Assembly (NCBI GenBank): GCA_945877725.1
Contig: CAMDXR010000053.1
Coordinates: 1 to 12,740, forward strand
Reading direction: 5' to 3'
Length of the DNA stretch: 12,740 nt
Origin: Limnohabitans sp. Rim8
GTDB taxonomy: Bacteria > Pseudomonadota > Gammaproteobacteria > Burkholderiales > Burkholderiaceae_C
The stretch's first letter is position 1. Each line of letters begins with the position of its first letter. A program made the position numbers and the translations under genes. The notes under the pieces are model-generated. The model did no database searches, was not told the DNA's origin, and worked only from the letters and a program-made list of their open reading frames with translations. This document shows positions 6,051 to 12,740 of the stretch, piece by piece.

Positions 6051-6063
6051 GAAAGCGCTTTCA
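6050..6063. promoter_or_regulatory. LacI-family-type operator on the operon transcription start
   Basis: TGAAAGCGCTTTCA is a perfect 14-bp palindrome with the central CG that LacI/GalR-family repressors require. It also fits the cre-type consensus TGWAARCGYTWNCW at every position. It begins at the last base of the -10 element and is centred on the expected +1, an arrangement that gives repression lifted by a sugar ligand. The cognate regulator gene is not in the window and is expected nearby. Confidence 0.7.
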
Positions 6064-6078
6064 AAAACAAGGGACGAC

Positions 6079-7320
6079 ATGAAAAACAAACTCCTTATTC
6101 TCATATGTGCGCTCGCGGCACAAGCCGCGTGGGCTCAAAAAACCACGATCACGGTCGCGGCCTTCCCGGCTGTGGATGACATCGTGAAAGCGGCCTTGCC
6201 GGAGTGGCAGAAAAAGAACCCGAATGTCGAGGTCAAAGTGGTGGGGCGTGAATACGCTGACCATCACACGGCCATGACCACGGCCTTGGCCACTTCCACG
6301 GGGTTGCCCGACATCATGACCGTTGAATACGGTTATTTGGGAAGGTTTTCTCAAAGCGGCGGACTTGAGGATTTGGACAAAGCCCCCTACAACGCCGCTG
6401 AATTGACCAAACGGATCGTGGCCTTCGCTGTGGCCCAGGGCAGAACCAGCACGCACGGGCAAACCGCCCTGCCCACTGACATTGGCCCAGGCGCCATGTT
6501 CTACCGAACCGACGTGCTGCAAAAAGCCAAAGTCACCGAATCCGAGTTGACTCAATCCTGGGACAGTTTTGTTCAAAGCGGGCAAAAAATCAAAAAAGCC
6601 AGCGGTGCCTATTTGGTGGCGCACGCACGGGACGTCAAAGACATCGTGATTCGCACCGGCATCCCTGAGGGTGAAGGCGTTTACTTTGACGCACAAGGTA
6701 AATCGGTCATAGAGACATCCCCGCGTTTCAAAAAAGGTTTTGAAATGGCGCAAAAAATCAGAGCCGAGGGCTTAGACGCCAAAATCAACGCGTGGTCAAA
6801 CGAATGGGGTGAATCCCTCAAACGTGGCACAGTCACCGTGCAGATGATGGGGGCCTGGTTAGGGGGGCATTTGCAAAATTGGTTGGCCCCCAACACCGCA
6901 GGCTTGTGGCGATCCACCGTGTTGCCGGAACGTGTGGCCACTTCTTGGGGCGGCACTTTTTATGCCATACCCAAAAACGCAAAGAACAAAGAGTTGGCTT
7001 GGGACTTGGTCAAGCACCTGACACTGAACCGCCAGCAGCAGCAAATGGCATTTGAAAAATTCAATGCCTTCCCAGCCTTGCTAGAAGCGCAAAGCGGCCC
7101 CTTCTTTGAGCAGCCCGTGGCATTTTTAGGGGGACAAAAAGCCCGTGTTGAATGGAAAACCACCGCATCACAGATCAAACCGACCCAAGTCTTCAAGAAC
7201 GATTCGGTGGCCGAAGAAATTGTCAACGCCGAACTGGATTTGGTGTTGAACAAAAACAAACCCATTGACCAAGCGCTGAAAGACGCGCACCGCTTGGTGC
7301 AAAGAAGAGCCTCACGCTGA
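6079..7320 (+). CDS. ABC transporter periplasmic sugar-binding protein (UgpB/MalE-like)
   Basis: Predicted 413-residue extracytoplasmic solute-binding protein of the SBP_bac_1 type (CUT1 carbohydrate importers). The signal peptide MKNKLLILICALAAQAAWA is cleaved by the AWA-Q rule after residue 19, with no lipobox, so the protein is free in the periplasm. The mature part begins TTITVAAFPAVDDIVKAALP, the usual first strand, followed by a GLPDIMTVEYGYLGRF segment and a late WGGTFYAIPKNAKNKELAWDL segment typical of the family. By context the ligand is a beta-glucan oligosaccharide; this is inference. The start at 6079 is chosen for AAGGGA (6069-6074) four bases before it and because in-frame ATGs at 6037 and 6049 lie upstream of the expected transcription start. 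It is the first gene of the operon, and its TGA shares one base with the next start (TGATG). Confidence 0.92.
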   Translation: MKNKLLILICALAAQAAWAQKTTITVAAFPAVDDIVKAALPEWQKKNPNVEVKVVGREYADHHTAMTTALATSTGLPDIMTVEYGYLGRFSQSGGLEDLDKAPYNAAELTKRIVAFAVAQGRTSTHGQTALPTDIGPGAMFYRTDVLQKAKVTESELTQSWDSFVQSGQKIKKASGAYLVAHARDVKDIVIRTGIPEGEGVYFDAQGKSVIETSPRFKKGFEMAQKIRAEGLDAKINAWSNEWGESLKRGTVTVQMMGAWLGGHLQNWLAPNTAGLWRSTVLPERVATSWGGTFYAIPKNAKNKELAWDLVKHLTLNRQQQQMAFEKFNAFPALLEAQSGPFFEQPVAFLGGQKARVEWKTTASQIKPTQVFKNDSVAEEIVNAELDLVLNKNKPIDQALKDAHRLVQRRASR

Positions 7321-8243
7321 TGAAACTCAGGTTGAAACCGGCAGCAGCGCCTTATGTGCTGATCAGCCCATTCTTGTTGTTGTTTTTGGTGTTCGGCTTG
7401 TTTCCGCTCGTCTTTTCATTTGTCCTCATGTTCCACATGTGGGATCCGGTGAAAGGCCTGGGCTCGATGGAATTTGTTGGGCTGGATAACCTGCGCTTCG
7501 CTATCGAGGACCCTTTGGTGTGGACCTCACTGGGCAATACGCTCTGGATGGCGGTGGCGTCTGGCCTGCCCCAACATTTGGTGGCGATACCGCTGGCGTA
7601 CTTGATCAATGAAAAATTGGGGCCTTGGAGAAACGCCGCCATGGGGGCTTATTTTTTGCCCTACATCACCTCCACGGTGGCGATTGCCATCATGTTCAGC
7701 ACCTTGTTTTCTACCGACTACGGCATGGTCAATGCAGCCCTGAGCGAGTTGTCACGTTGGCCCTTGCTGAATGCGGTGTTGTCAGACAAAAACATCGACT
7801 GGCTGGGCAATCCGGAGACCATCAAACCGGTGGTGTCTGCGGTGGTGTTTTGGCGGTACCTTGGATTCAACGTCATCTTGTATGTGGCGGCCATGCAGAG
7901 TATTCCGCGCGACTTGTACGAAGCCGCGCGCATGGACGGTGCCAAAAGCTGGCAACAGTTTTTCTTCATCACCCTGCCCCAGCTCAAGCCCATCATGTTC
8001 TTTGGGGTCACGCTCACGGTGATCGGTGGCCTGCAGTTGTTCGAAGAGCCCTTCATCTTGACGGGCGGCAAGGGCGGCCCCGAATACGCGGGCATGACCA
8101 CGGCCATGTACATGTACCGAACAGCCTTTGACTTCAATGATTTTGGTTTGGCCAGTGCGATTTCGTGGATGTTGTTCGTGATTATTTTGGTCATGACCTT
8201 GATCACCAACCGCGCCTTCAAAAGTAAAGAAGGACAGTCATGA
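7320..8243 (+). CDS. ABC sugar transporter permease 1 (MalF/UgpA-like)
   Basis: Predicted 307-residue inner-membrane subunit of a CUT1 importer with six hydrophobic segments: about 12-36, 72-95, 107-130, 170-191, 225-245 and 277-296. The cytoplasmic EAA loop, EAARMDGAKSWQQFFFITLP (201-220), is the docking site for the ATPase. The late PFILTGGKGGPEYAGMTTAM stretch is a familiar MalF/UgpA-type signature. It lacks the long periplasmic loop of E. coli MalF, as is usual for this branch. It forms a heterodimer with the next gene product to pass the oligosaccharide delivered by the binding protein. The ATG shares one base with the preceding stop and the end overlaps the next start by four bases (ATGA), so translation is coupled on both sides. 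Confidence 0.93.
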   Translation: MKLRLKPAAAPYVLISPFLLLFLVFGLFPLVFSFVLMFHMWDPVKGLGSMEFVGLDNLRFAIEDPLVWTSLGNTLWMAVASGLPQHLVAIPLAYLINEKLGPWRNAAMGAYFLPYITSTVAIAIMFSTLFSTDYGMVNAALSELSRWPLLNAVLSDKNIDWLGNPETIKPVVSAVVFWRYLGFNVILYVAAMQSIPRDLYEAARMDGAKSWQQFFFITLPQLKPIMFFGVTLTVIGGLQLFEEPFILTGGKGGPEYAGMTTAMYMYRTAFDFNDFGLASAISWMLFVIILVMTLITNRAFKSKEGQS

Positions 8244-9082
8244 GCCAGCTCCCATCTGATGACAAAGCCAGCCTAGGTGTGCTGGGATGGGTGTTCCTCA
8301 TCTTGGGTGCCTTGCTGATGCTGGGGCCGTTTTATTTCATGTTTGTCTTTGCTACCCACACCAGGGCAGACATTTTCAGTGTGCCGCCTCCCTTGTTCTT
8401 TGGCAGCAACTTTTTCGAGAACATGAAAATCCTGATGGGAAAAATTCCCTTCTGGATCAACTTGGGCTGGTCTTTGTATGTGGGTTTGATGAGCACTGCC
8501 CTGACCCTGCTGTTTTGCTCCATGGCAGGCTTTGCATTTGCGGTTTATGAATTCAGGTTCAAAAAAGCGCTGTTTGCTTTGGTCATGGGGACCATGCTGG
8601 TGCCCTCATTTTTGGGCATGATTCCCACCTTTTTGATCATGGACGCGCTCAACTGGATCGACCAACCGCGCGCCCTGTATTTGCCCGGTGCTGCGCCCGC
8701 CATGGGCATTTTCTTGATGCGCCAATACATCACCTCGGCCATACCGAAAGAGCTGATCGAAGCCGCCCGCATGGACAACTGCGGTGAGTTCACCATTTAC
8801 TGGCGCGTGGTGGTGCCCTTGTTGGGCCCTGTTTTTGGCACGCTGGGGTTGATTGCTTTCATTGCTTCGTGGAACAACTTCATTGGCCCCTTGGTGGTGA
8901 TGCGCTCGCCCGAGATGTACACATTCCCATTGGCATTGCGCAGCATGCAAAGCCCGGTGGACACCGAATGGGGGGCATTGATGGCGGGTTCAGCCATTGC
9001 CGTCATTCCTTTGCTGATCATTTTTATCTTCTCCTCCCGTCGCTTGATCGCTGGCCTCACGGCTGGCGCTGTGCGTGGTTGA
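8240..9082 (+). CDS. ABC sugar transporter permease 2 (MalG/UgpE-like)
   Basis: Predicted 280-residue partner permease. Hydrophobic segments lie at about 14-37, 72-103, 110-134, 148-163, 195-217 and 248-265. The EAA motif EAARMDNCGEFTIYWRVVVP (174-193) contacts the ATPase. The following IAFIASWNNFIGPLVVMRSPEMYTFPLA region, about 206-232, is characteristic of MalG-type subunits. A ribosome site, AAGGA, lies just inside the end of the preceding gene, and the ATG overlaps its TGA by four bases. It works with permease 1 as the membrane channel of the predicted beta-glucan oligosaccharide importer. After its stop there are 18 A-rich bases before the beta-glucosidase gene. Confidence 0.93.
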   Translation: MSQLPSDDKASLGVLGWVFLILGALLMLGPFYFMFVFATHTRADIFSVPPPLFFGSNFFENMKILMGKIPFWINLGWSLYVGLMSTALTLLFCSMAGFAFAVYEFRFKKALFALVMGTMLVPSFLGMIPTFLIMDALNWIDQPRALYLPGAAPAMGIFLMRQYITSAIPKELIEAARMDNCGEFTIYWRVVVPLLGPVFGTLGLIAFIASWNNFIGPLVVMRSPEMYTFPLALRSMQSPVDTEWGALMAGSAIAVIPLLIIFIFSSRRLIAGLTAGAVRG

Positions 9083-9100
9083 ACTTCAAAAAATCAAAAA

Positions 9101-10426
9101 ATGACACCCGAAAAAATCACAAGACCACAATTCCCAAAAAACTTCATATGGGGCGTGGCCACCTCTTCGTTTCAGATCGAAGGTGCGCACGATGCCGATG
9201 GCAAAGGGCCCTCTGTCTGGGACAGCTTTTGCGAAATCAACGGAAAAATTGCCGACGGCAGCAACGGCCATGTAGCCTGCGAGCATTACCTGCGCTGGCA
9301 AGAAGACGTGGACTTGATCGCCGGGTTGGGTGTCAACGCCTACCGGTTTTCTATCTCGTGGCCACGCGTTCAGCCAGACGGCCAAGGCGACTGGAACGAA
9401 GCAGGCTTTGCCTTTTATGACCGGTTGATCAACGCGCTGAAAGCCAAAGGCATTGAGGTGCACCTGACCCTGAACCACTGGGACTTGCCGCAGGCGCTGC
9501 AAGACCAAGGGGGTTGGGCCAAACGCGAGGTGTGTGAACATTTCACCCGCTACGCCACAGAAGTGGCACGCCGGTTTGGCAGCCGCCTGGACAGCATTTG
9601 CACCCACAACGAGCCTTGGGTGATTGCCATTTTGGGTTACGAGCAAGGCATCTTTGCGCCTGGCATCAAGTCGCGGGCGCAGGCCATGGCCGCAGTGCAC
9701 CACCTGCTGCTCAGCCACGGTATGGCGCTGCAAGCCATGCGGGGGCTGGGCCTGAAAACGGCCATGGGCATTGTGCTCAACTTGTCGCCCATCTACCCGG
9801 CCAGTGATGACCCGAAAGACATCGCCAAAGCCAAATTAGACGACGGCCTGATCTTGCGCCATTACATGGACGCCTTAATGTTCGGTAAGTATCCGACAGA
9901 CGTGATCGAGCACCTGGGAGCGGATGCACCGCCTGTGGTGTCGGGCGACATGGCCACCATTGCCCAGCCGCTTGATTTTGTGGGTGTGAATTACTACACC
10001 CGCAATTTTTCATCCAGCGGCAACCCCTGGGACGTGGCCAGCACGGGCAATTTGGTCACCGACATGGGCTGGGAGGTTTACCCCCAGGGCTTGACCGAAT
10101 TGTTGTGCCGACTGCACCAAGACTACCAACCCCGTTTGCTGTTGGTCACAGAAAACGGCGCGGCCTTCAAGGACCAGTTGGTCGATGGTGTGGTGAACGA
10201 CACGGCCCGCCTAGACTATGTGCGCGACCACATTGCCGCCACGCACGCTGCCTTGCAGCAAGGTGTGCCTGTAGGCGCTTACTTTGCTTGGAGCCTGATG
10301 GACAACTTTGAATGGGCCAGCGGGTATGCCAAGCGATTTGGTTTGGTTCATGTGGACTTTGAAACGCAAAAGCGAACCCTCAAGAACAGCGCCTTGTGGT
10401 ACCAAAAATTTTTGAGCGAGAAATAA
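9101..10426 (+). CDS. GH1 beta-glucosidase, cytoplasmic
   Basis: Predicted 441-residue family-1 glycoside hydrolase of normal bacterial length. It opens with FPKNFIWGVATSSFQIEGA (11-29), the GH1 N-terminal signature. The acid/base Glu is E171 in THNEPW (168-173) and the nucleophile is E351 in VTENGAA (349-355). NHWDLP (125-130) and SLMDNFEWASGYAKRFGL (398-415) form the glucose-binding -1 subsite. There is no signal peptide, so it should hydrolyse imported beta-linked gluco-oligosaccharides in the cytoplasm by a retaining mechanism, releasing glucose. Within this operon the natural substrates are probably laminaribiose and longer beta-1,3 oligosaccharides, which is inference. It sits between the permeases and their ATPase. 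The ATG lacks a clear Shine-Dalgarno and has an A-rich leader (AAAAAATCAAAAA). Confidence 0.95.
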   Translation: MTPEKITRPQFPKNFIWGVATSSFQIEGAHDADGKGPSVWDSFCEINGKIADGSNGHVACEHYLRWQEDVDLIAGLGVNAYRFSISWPRVQPDGQGDWNEAGFAFYDRLINALKAKGIEVHLTLNHWDLPQALQDQGGWAKREVCEHFTRYATEVARRFGSRLDSICTHNEPWVIAILGYEQGIFAPGIKSRAQAMAAVHHLLLSHGMALQAMRGLGLKTAMGIVLNLSPIYPASDDPKDIAKAKLDDGLILRHYMDALMFGKYPTDVIEHLGADAPPVVSGDMATIAQPLDFVGVNYYTRNFSSSGNPWDVASTGNLVTDMGWEVYPQGLTELLCRLHQDYQPRLLLVTENGAAFKDQLVDGVVNDTARLDYVRDHIAATHAALQQGVPVGAYFAWSLMDNFEWASGYAKRFGLVHVDFETQKRTLKNSALWYQKFLSEK

Positions 10427-10427
10427 A

Positions 10428-11516
10428 GTGGCAGCAATCCAATTGAAAGGGGTCACCAAACACTTTGGTGACACCGTGGTCATTCCCGGCTTAGACCTTA
10501 CGGTTCAGGATGGCGAGTTCATGGTCTTTGTTGGCCCCTCGGGATGCGGCAAATCCACCATGCTGCGCATGATCGCCGGGCTGGAAAGCATGACCCAAGG
10601 CGAGTTGTGGATCGACGCAGAAAACGTCAGCGCCAAAGGCCCCGCAGAACGCGGTGCGGCCATGGTGTTTCAAAGCTACGCGCTGTATCCACACATGACG
10701 GTTGAAGAAAACATGGGCTTCGGCTTGCGCATGTCGGGTACCTTAAAAAGCGAGACCGCCAAACTGGTGGATGAGACCGCCCAAAGACTCCAGTTGGCAC
10801 CGCTGCTCAAGCGCTATCCCAAGCAACTTTCAGGCGGCCAACGGCAACGGGTGGCCATTGGCCGGGCCATTGTGCGCAGGCCCAAAGTGTTTTTGTTTGA
10901 TGAACCTTTGTCGAACCTGGACGCCTCTTTGCGGGTACAGATGCGCATCGAACTGGCCAAGCTGCACGCCGACCTGAAAACCACCATGATCTACGTCACC
11001 CACGACCAGACCGAAGCCATGACGCTGGGTGACCGGATCGCGGTGTTCAACCAAGGCCGCATCGAACAAGTGGGCGCGCCCATGGACTTGTACCAATCAC
11101 CCGCCAACACCTTTGTGGCCCAATTTTTGGGATCGCCGAAGATTAATTTGTTGGGTTACAGCGTAGATGCATTGAACAACCGCATCATTTTTGATCCGCA
11201 AAGCAGCATGGATTGCATTGAATTGGGCGTGTCGCTGGCTGTGGCTCAACAAGGTATTCAGCTGGGTGTTCGACCTGAAGCGATTCAACTGTGCGCAGCT
11301 GAAAGCAACGGCTTGAACGGCGTGATTGAGTTCATGGAGCAGCTAGGCGACGCCACCATTGTTTATGTCCGTTTGCCATGGCATCAGGACTTGATCACCG
11401 CCAAGCTCAGCCAGCAGAAAATCGAATTTCGAATGGGTGATGCTGTAGGCCTGCAGTTAGATGCTTCACAGATACTGGTATTTGATCGGCATGGAAAACG
11501 GGTTTCGCAGGCATGA
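10428..11516 (+). CDS. ABC sugar transporter ATPase (MsmK/UgpC/MalK-like)
   Basis: Predicted 362-residue ATP-binding subunit that energises the importer encoded upstream. The nucleotide-binding domain shows Walker A GPSGCGKST (36-44), the Q-loop Gln in VFQSYALYPHM (Q82), signature LSGGQRQR (134-141), Walker B VFLFDEPLSNLD (154-165) and the switch His in VTHDQTEA (H192). Beyond about residue 235 comes the TOBE/MalK-type regulatory domain (GVRPEAIQL, FMEQLGDATIVYVRL). The start is GTG, one base after the TAA of the beta-glucosidase gene; the product begins MAAIQLKGVTKHFG, the usual family start. The stop overlaps the next gene by four bases (ATGA). MsmK-type ATPases can serve several CUT1 systems, but this one is placed with its own permeases. 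Confidence 0.94.
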   Translation: MAAIQLKGVTKHFGDTVVIPGLDLTVQDGEFMVFVGPSGCGKSTMLRMIAGLESMTQGELWIDAENVSAKGPAERGAAMVFQSYALYPHMTVEENMGFGLRMSGTLKSETAKLVDETAQRLQLAPLLKRYPKQLSGGQRQRVAIGRAIVRRPKVFLFDEPLSNLDASLRVQMRIELAKLHADLKTTMIYVTHDQTEAMTLGDRIAVFNQGRIEQVGAPMDLYQSPANTFVAQFLGSPKINLLGYSVDALNNRIIFDPQSSMDCIELGVSLAVAQQGIQLGVRPEAIQLCAAESNGLNGVIEFMEQLGDATIVYVRLPWHQDLITAKLSQQKIEFRMGDAVGLQLDASQILVFDRHGKRVSQA

Positions 11517-12394
11517 ACAGATTTGTGAAAACAGGTGCAGCTTGGGGCTGCGCAGCATGGCTGCTGTCCGCTTGCGGCGGCGGTAGCAGTAACATTTCGA
11601 ATAATCAATCAGGTGGTGGCAGCGAAATAAACAATGCTGATGCGGCTGCACTGCCTGGCTGGACCTTGGTATGGCAAGACGAGTTTGAGCAAGCCGGGTT
11701 GCCCGACAGCAGCAAATGGGTGTTTGACACCGAATTCAACCAACGTGGTTGGTGGAACGGCGAGCTTCAGTATTACAGCCAAAATCGCAGAGAAAATGCA
11801 GAAATCGTTAATGGCAAACTGGTGATTACTGCTCGCCAAGAGCGTTTGACGTCTGCCGCTGACTATGGCAACCAGAACTACACATCAGCCCGCCTCATGA
11901 CCCGTGGCAAAGCCAGCTGGACTTACGGGCGTTTTGAAGTTCGCGCCAAACTGCCCTGCACCTTGGGCACTTGGCCCGCCATCTGGACGCTGGGCACGGG
12001 AGGAGCGTGGCCCGCAGACGGTGAAATAGACATCATGGAGCAAAAAGGTTTTAACGTCGCTGAAAAGCGCCAGGTGCTGGGGACCATCCACACTTCGGCC
12101 AATCATGCCGGCAACAGTTTGGGCGCTTACCGCGCATTGCCCACGGCATGCACCGACTTCAACACTTACCAAATGACTTGGGATGCCAACAAAATAGTGA
12201 TCGGCGTTAACGGGGTTGACTATTTCACGTACAACAACCCAGGCGATGGCAACCCTTCGCAGTGGCCCTTTGACAAGCCGCAATACCTGCTGTTGAACGT
12301 TGCCGTAGGAGGTGTGCTGGGCGGGGCGGTGGACAACGCTAATTTGCCTGCTGCCATGGAGGTGGATTACGTGAGGGTTTACCGAAGGAGCTAA
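11513..12394 (+). CDS. GH16 endo-beta-1,3-glucanase (laminarinase-type) lipoprotein
   Basis: Predicted 293-residue lipoprotein. The signal peptide ends in lipobox LSAC with the lipidated Cys at 21; Gly follows at +2, so Lol sorting to the outer membrane is expected. A Ser/Gly/Asn-rich linker runs to about residue 45. The catalytic jelly-roll begins GWTLVWQDEF (49-58) and continues with NGELQYYS (82-89), ARLMTRGKASWTYGRFEVRAKLP (126-148) and the active site GEIDIMEQ (170-177): nucleophile E171, D173 and acid/base E176. The inserted Met of EIDIME marks the beta-bulge laminarinase branch, as opposed to EIDIEF of licheninases. It should cut beta-1,3-glucan (laminarin, chrysolaminarin, callose-like) into oligosaccharides at the cell envelope. 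The fold ends AMEVDYVRVYRRS with no carbohydrate-binding module. The ATG overlaps the ATPase stop (ATGA). It is the last gene of the operon; no plus-strand terminator with a T-tract follows. Confidence 0.92.
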   Translation: MNRFVKTGAAWGCAAWLLSACGGGSSNISNNQSGGGSEINNADAAALPGWTLVWQDEFEQAGLPDSSKWVFDTEFNQRGWWNGELQYYSQNRRENAEIVNGKLVITARQERLTSAADYGNQNYTSARLMTRGKASWTYGRFEVRAKLPCTLGTWPAIWTLGTGGAWPADGEIDIMEQKGFNVAEKRQVLGTIHTSANHAGNSLGAYRALPTACTDFNTYQMTWDANKIVIGVNGVDYFTYNNPGDGNPSQWPFDKPQYLLLNVAVGGVLGGAVDNANLPAAMEVDYVRVYRRS

Positions 12395-12411
12395 TATTGG
12401 CAGACTTAATA

Positions 12412-12435
12412 AAAGCCTCAAAGCCTCAATGCCTC
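12412..12435. repeat. Three tandem 8-bp units after the GH16 gene
   Basis: AAAGCCTC, AAAGCCTC and AATGCCTC follow one another without gaps. This is a short slippage-type repeat in the convergent gap, with no evident function. Confidence 0.6.
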
Positions 12436-12469
12436 AGATAAGTCGCAAATTCTCTTACAAGGCGATATC

Positions 12470-12504
12470 AAAAAAGCGGTTGCATCCGTCAAGATGCAGC
12501 CGCT
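12470..12504 (-). terminator. Rho-independent terminator of the minus-strand partial gene
   Basis: On the minus strand a 12-bp stem (AGCGGCTGCATC, 12504-12493, with GATGCAACCGCT, 12486-12475, one G-U pair) and a 6-base loop are followed by a T-run (12475-12470). It lies about 30 bases after the stop at 12533. On the plus strand the hairpin is followed by CTAAAG, so it is unlikely to act for the glucan operon. Confidence 0.85.
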
Positions 12505-12532
12505 CTAAAGCTAACTAAATGTGCTCCTTAAC

Positions 12533-12740
12533 TCAAGGAACGAAAGTCAGGTTGTCAAAATAGTAAATTCGATTTTCGGGCAAAGCTGCATAACCTCCGT
12601 TACCCAAACCGAAGTCGGAAAATATCGATGCTTTGTTGTACGTCTTGGACAGATCCAGGGCTGCGGTAGCACCGCCCCCTACAGGTGGAGCTGTTCCAGG
12701 GGTGGCAAAATTGAATGTCAGTGTTTCCCATGCCCCAGCA
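12533..12740 (-). CDS. C-terminal end of a probable secreted carbohydrate-binding/glucanase protein (cut by window edge)
   Basis: The minus strand carries the last 68 codons of a gene ending in TGA at 12535-12533. The visible peptide contains WETLTFNFATPG near its start, a Gly/Ala-rich loop (GGGATAALDL), YNKASIFSDFGLGNGGYA, and ends RIYYFDNLTFVP. The spacing W-E-x-L-x-F-x-F, YNK-x-x-I-F-x-D-F-G, YYFD-N/D-hydrophobic matches the galactose-binding-like carbohydrate-binding domains often fused to secreted glucanases, where such a domain ends the protein. The enzyme or binding domain expected upstream lies outside the window. The gene is convergent with the GH16 gene and has its own terminator. 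A GH16 laminarinase or other extracellular beta-glucan-active protein is the likely identity, by analogy and context; a surface adhesion domain is the alternative. Confidence 0.55.
   Translation of the reverse strand, partial: AGAWETLTFNFATPGTAPPVGGGATAALDLSKTYNKASIFSDFGLGNGGYAALPENRIYYFDNLTFVP

Noticed and set aside
5774..6052. 92-codon plus-strand frame covering the REP-like and tandem repeats
   Set aside because: It reads straight through the strong terminator at 5921-5948 and into the operon promoter; the repeated peptide in it simply reflects the 30-bp DNA period.
6037..6078. Upstream in-frame start codons for the sugar-binding protein (6037, 6049)
   Set aside because: They lie before the expected transcription start and would put 14 or 10 polar residues in front of an otherwise normal signal peptide; 6079 has a proper ribosome site.
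12475..12504. The hairpin as terminator of the glucan operon
   Set aside because: The plus-strand 3' flank is CTAAAG, without T-tract; the T-run is on the minus-strand side.

Overview
The window looks like chromosomal DNA of a betaproteobacterium, most likely a freshwater member of the Burkholderiales/Comamonadaceae (Limnohabitans- or Rhodoferax-like). This rests on gene style: moderately GC-rich codon use, a PhoD-type phosphatase with a Tat signal, and small two-helix membrane proteins of a kind common there. It is inference, because no marker gene is present. Coding density is high. I see no rRNA, tRNA, CRISPR array, transposase gene or phage gene.

Left part (1-3260), unlinked single genes: the 5' end of a DMT/EamA transporter (minus), a PhoD-family alkaline phosphatase/phosphodiesterase (plus), a TetR-type regulator (plus) with a candidate palindromic operator in front, and a universal stress protein (minus) convergent with the TetR gene. 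A 17-bp direct repeat joins the ends of the last two.

Middle part (3260-6020): a LysR-type regulator and a calcineurin-like metallophosphoesterase form a translationally coupled minus-strand pair (ATGA overlap). Divergent from them, with interleaved back-to-back promoters, is a small two-helix membrane protein of unknown function. Downstream of it lies a gene-free stretch of about 350 bp. It holds a REP-like hairpin, two copies of a 27-bp repeat, a strong rho-independent terminator, and then the promoter and operator of the next operon.

Right part (6020-12394): a tightly packed six-gene plus-strand operon: periplasmic sugar-binding protein, two MalF/MalG-like permeases, a cytoplasmic GH1 beta-glucosidase, an MsmK/UgpC-type ATPase, and a GH16 lipoprotein with the laminarinase-type EIDIME active site. 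Four of the five junctions are overlaps or a 1-base gap. Read together, this is a beta-1,3-glucan (laminarin/chrysolaminarin-like) utilisation operon. The GH16 lipoprotein would cut polymer at the cell surface or in the periplasm, the ABC transporter would import the oligosaccharides, and GH1 would release glucose. A near-consensus sigma-70 promoter precedes it, and a perfect 14-bp LacI-family-type palindrome sits on the expected transcription start. The cognate regulator is not in the window.

At the right edge a convergent minus-strand gene enters. Its C-terminus looks like a carbohydrate-binding module of secreted glucanases, and it is followed by its own terminator, so the glucan locus probably continues beyond the window.
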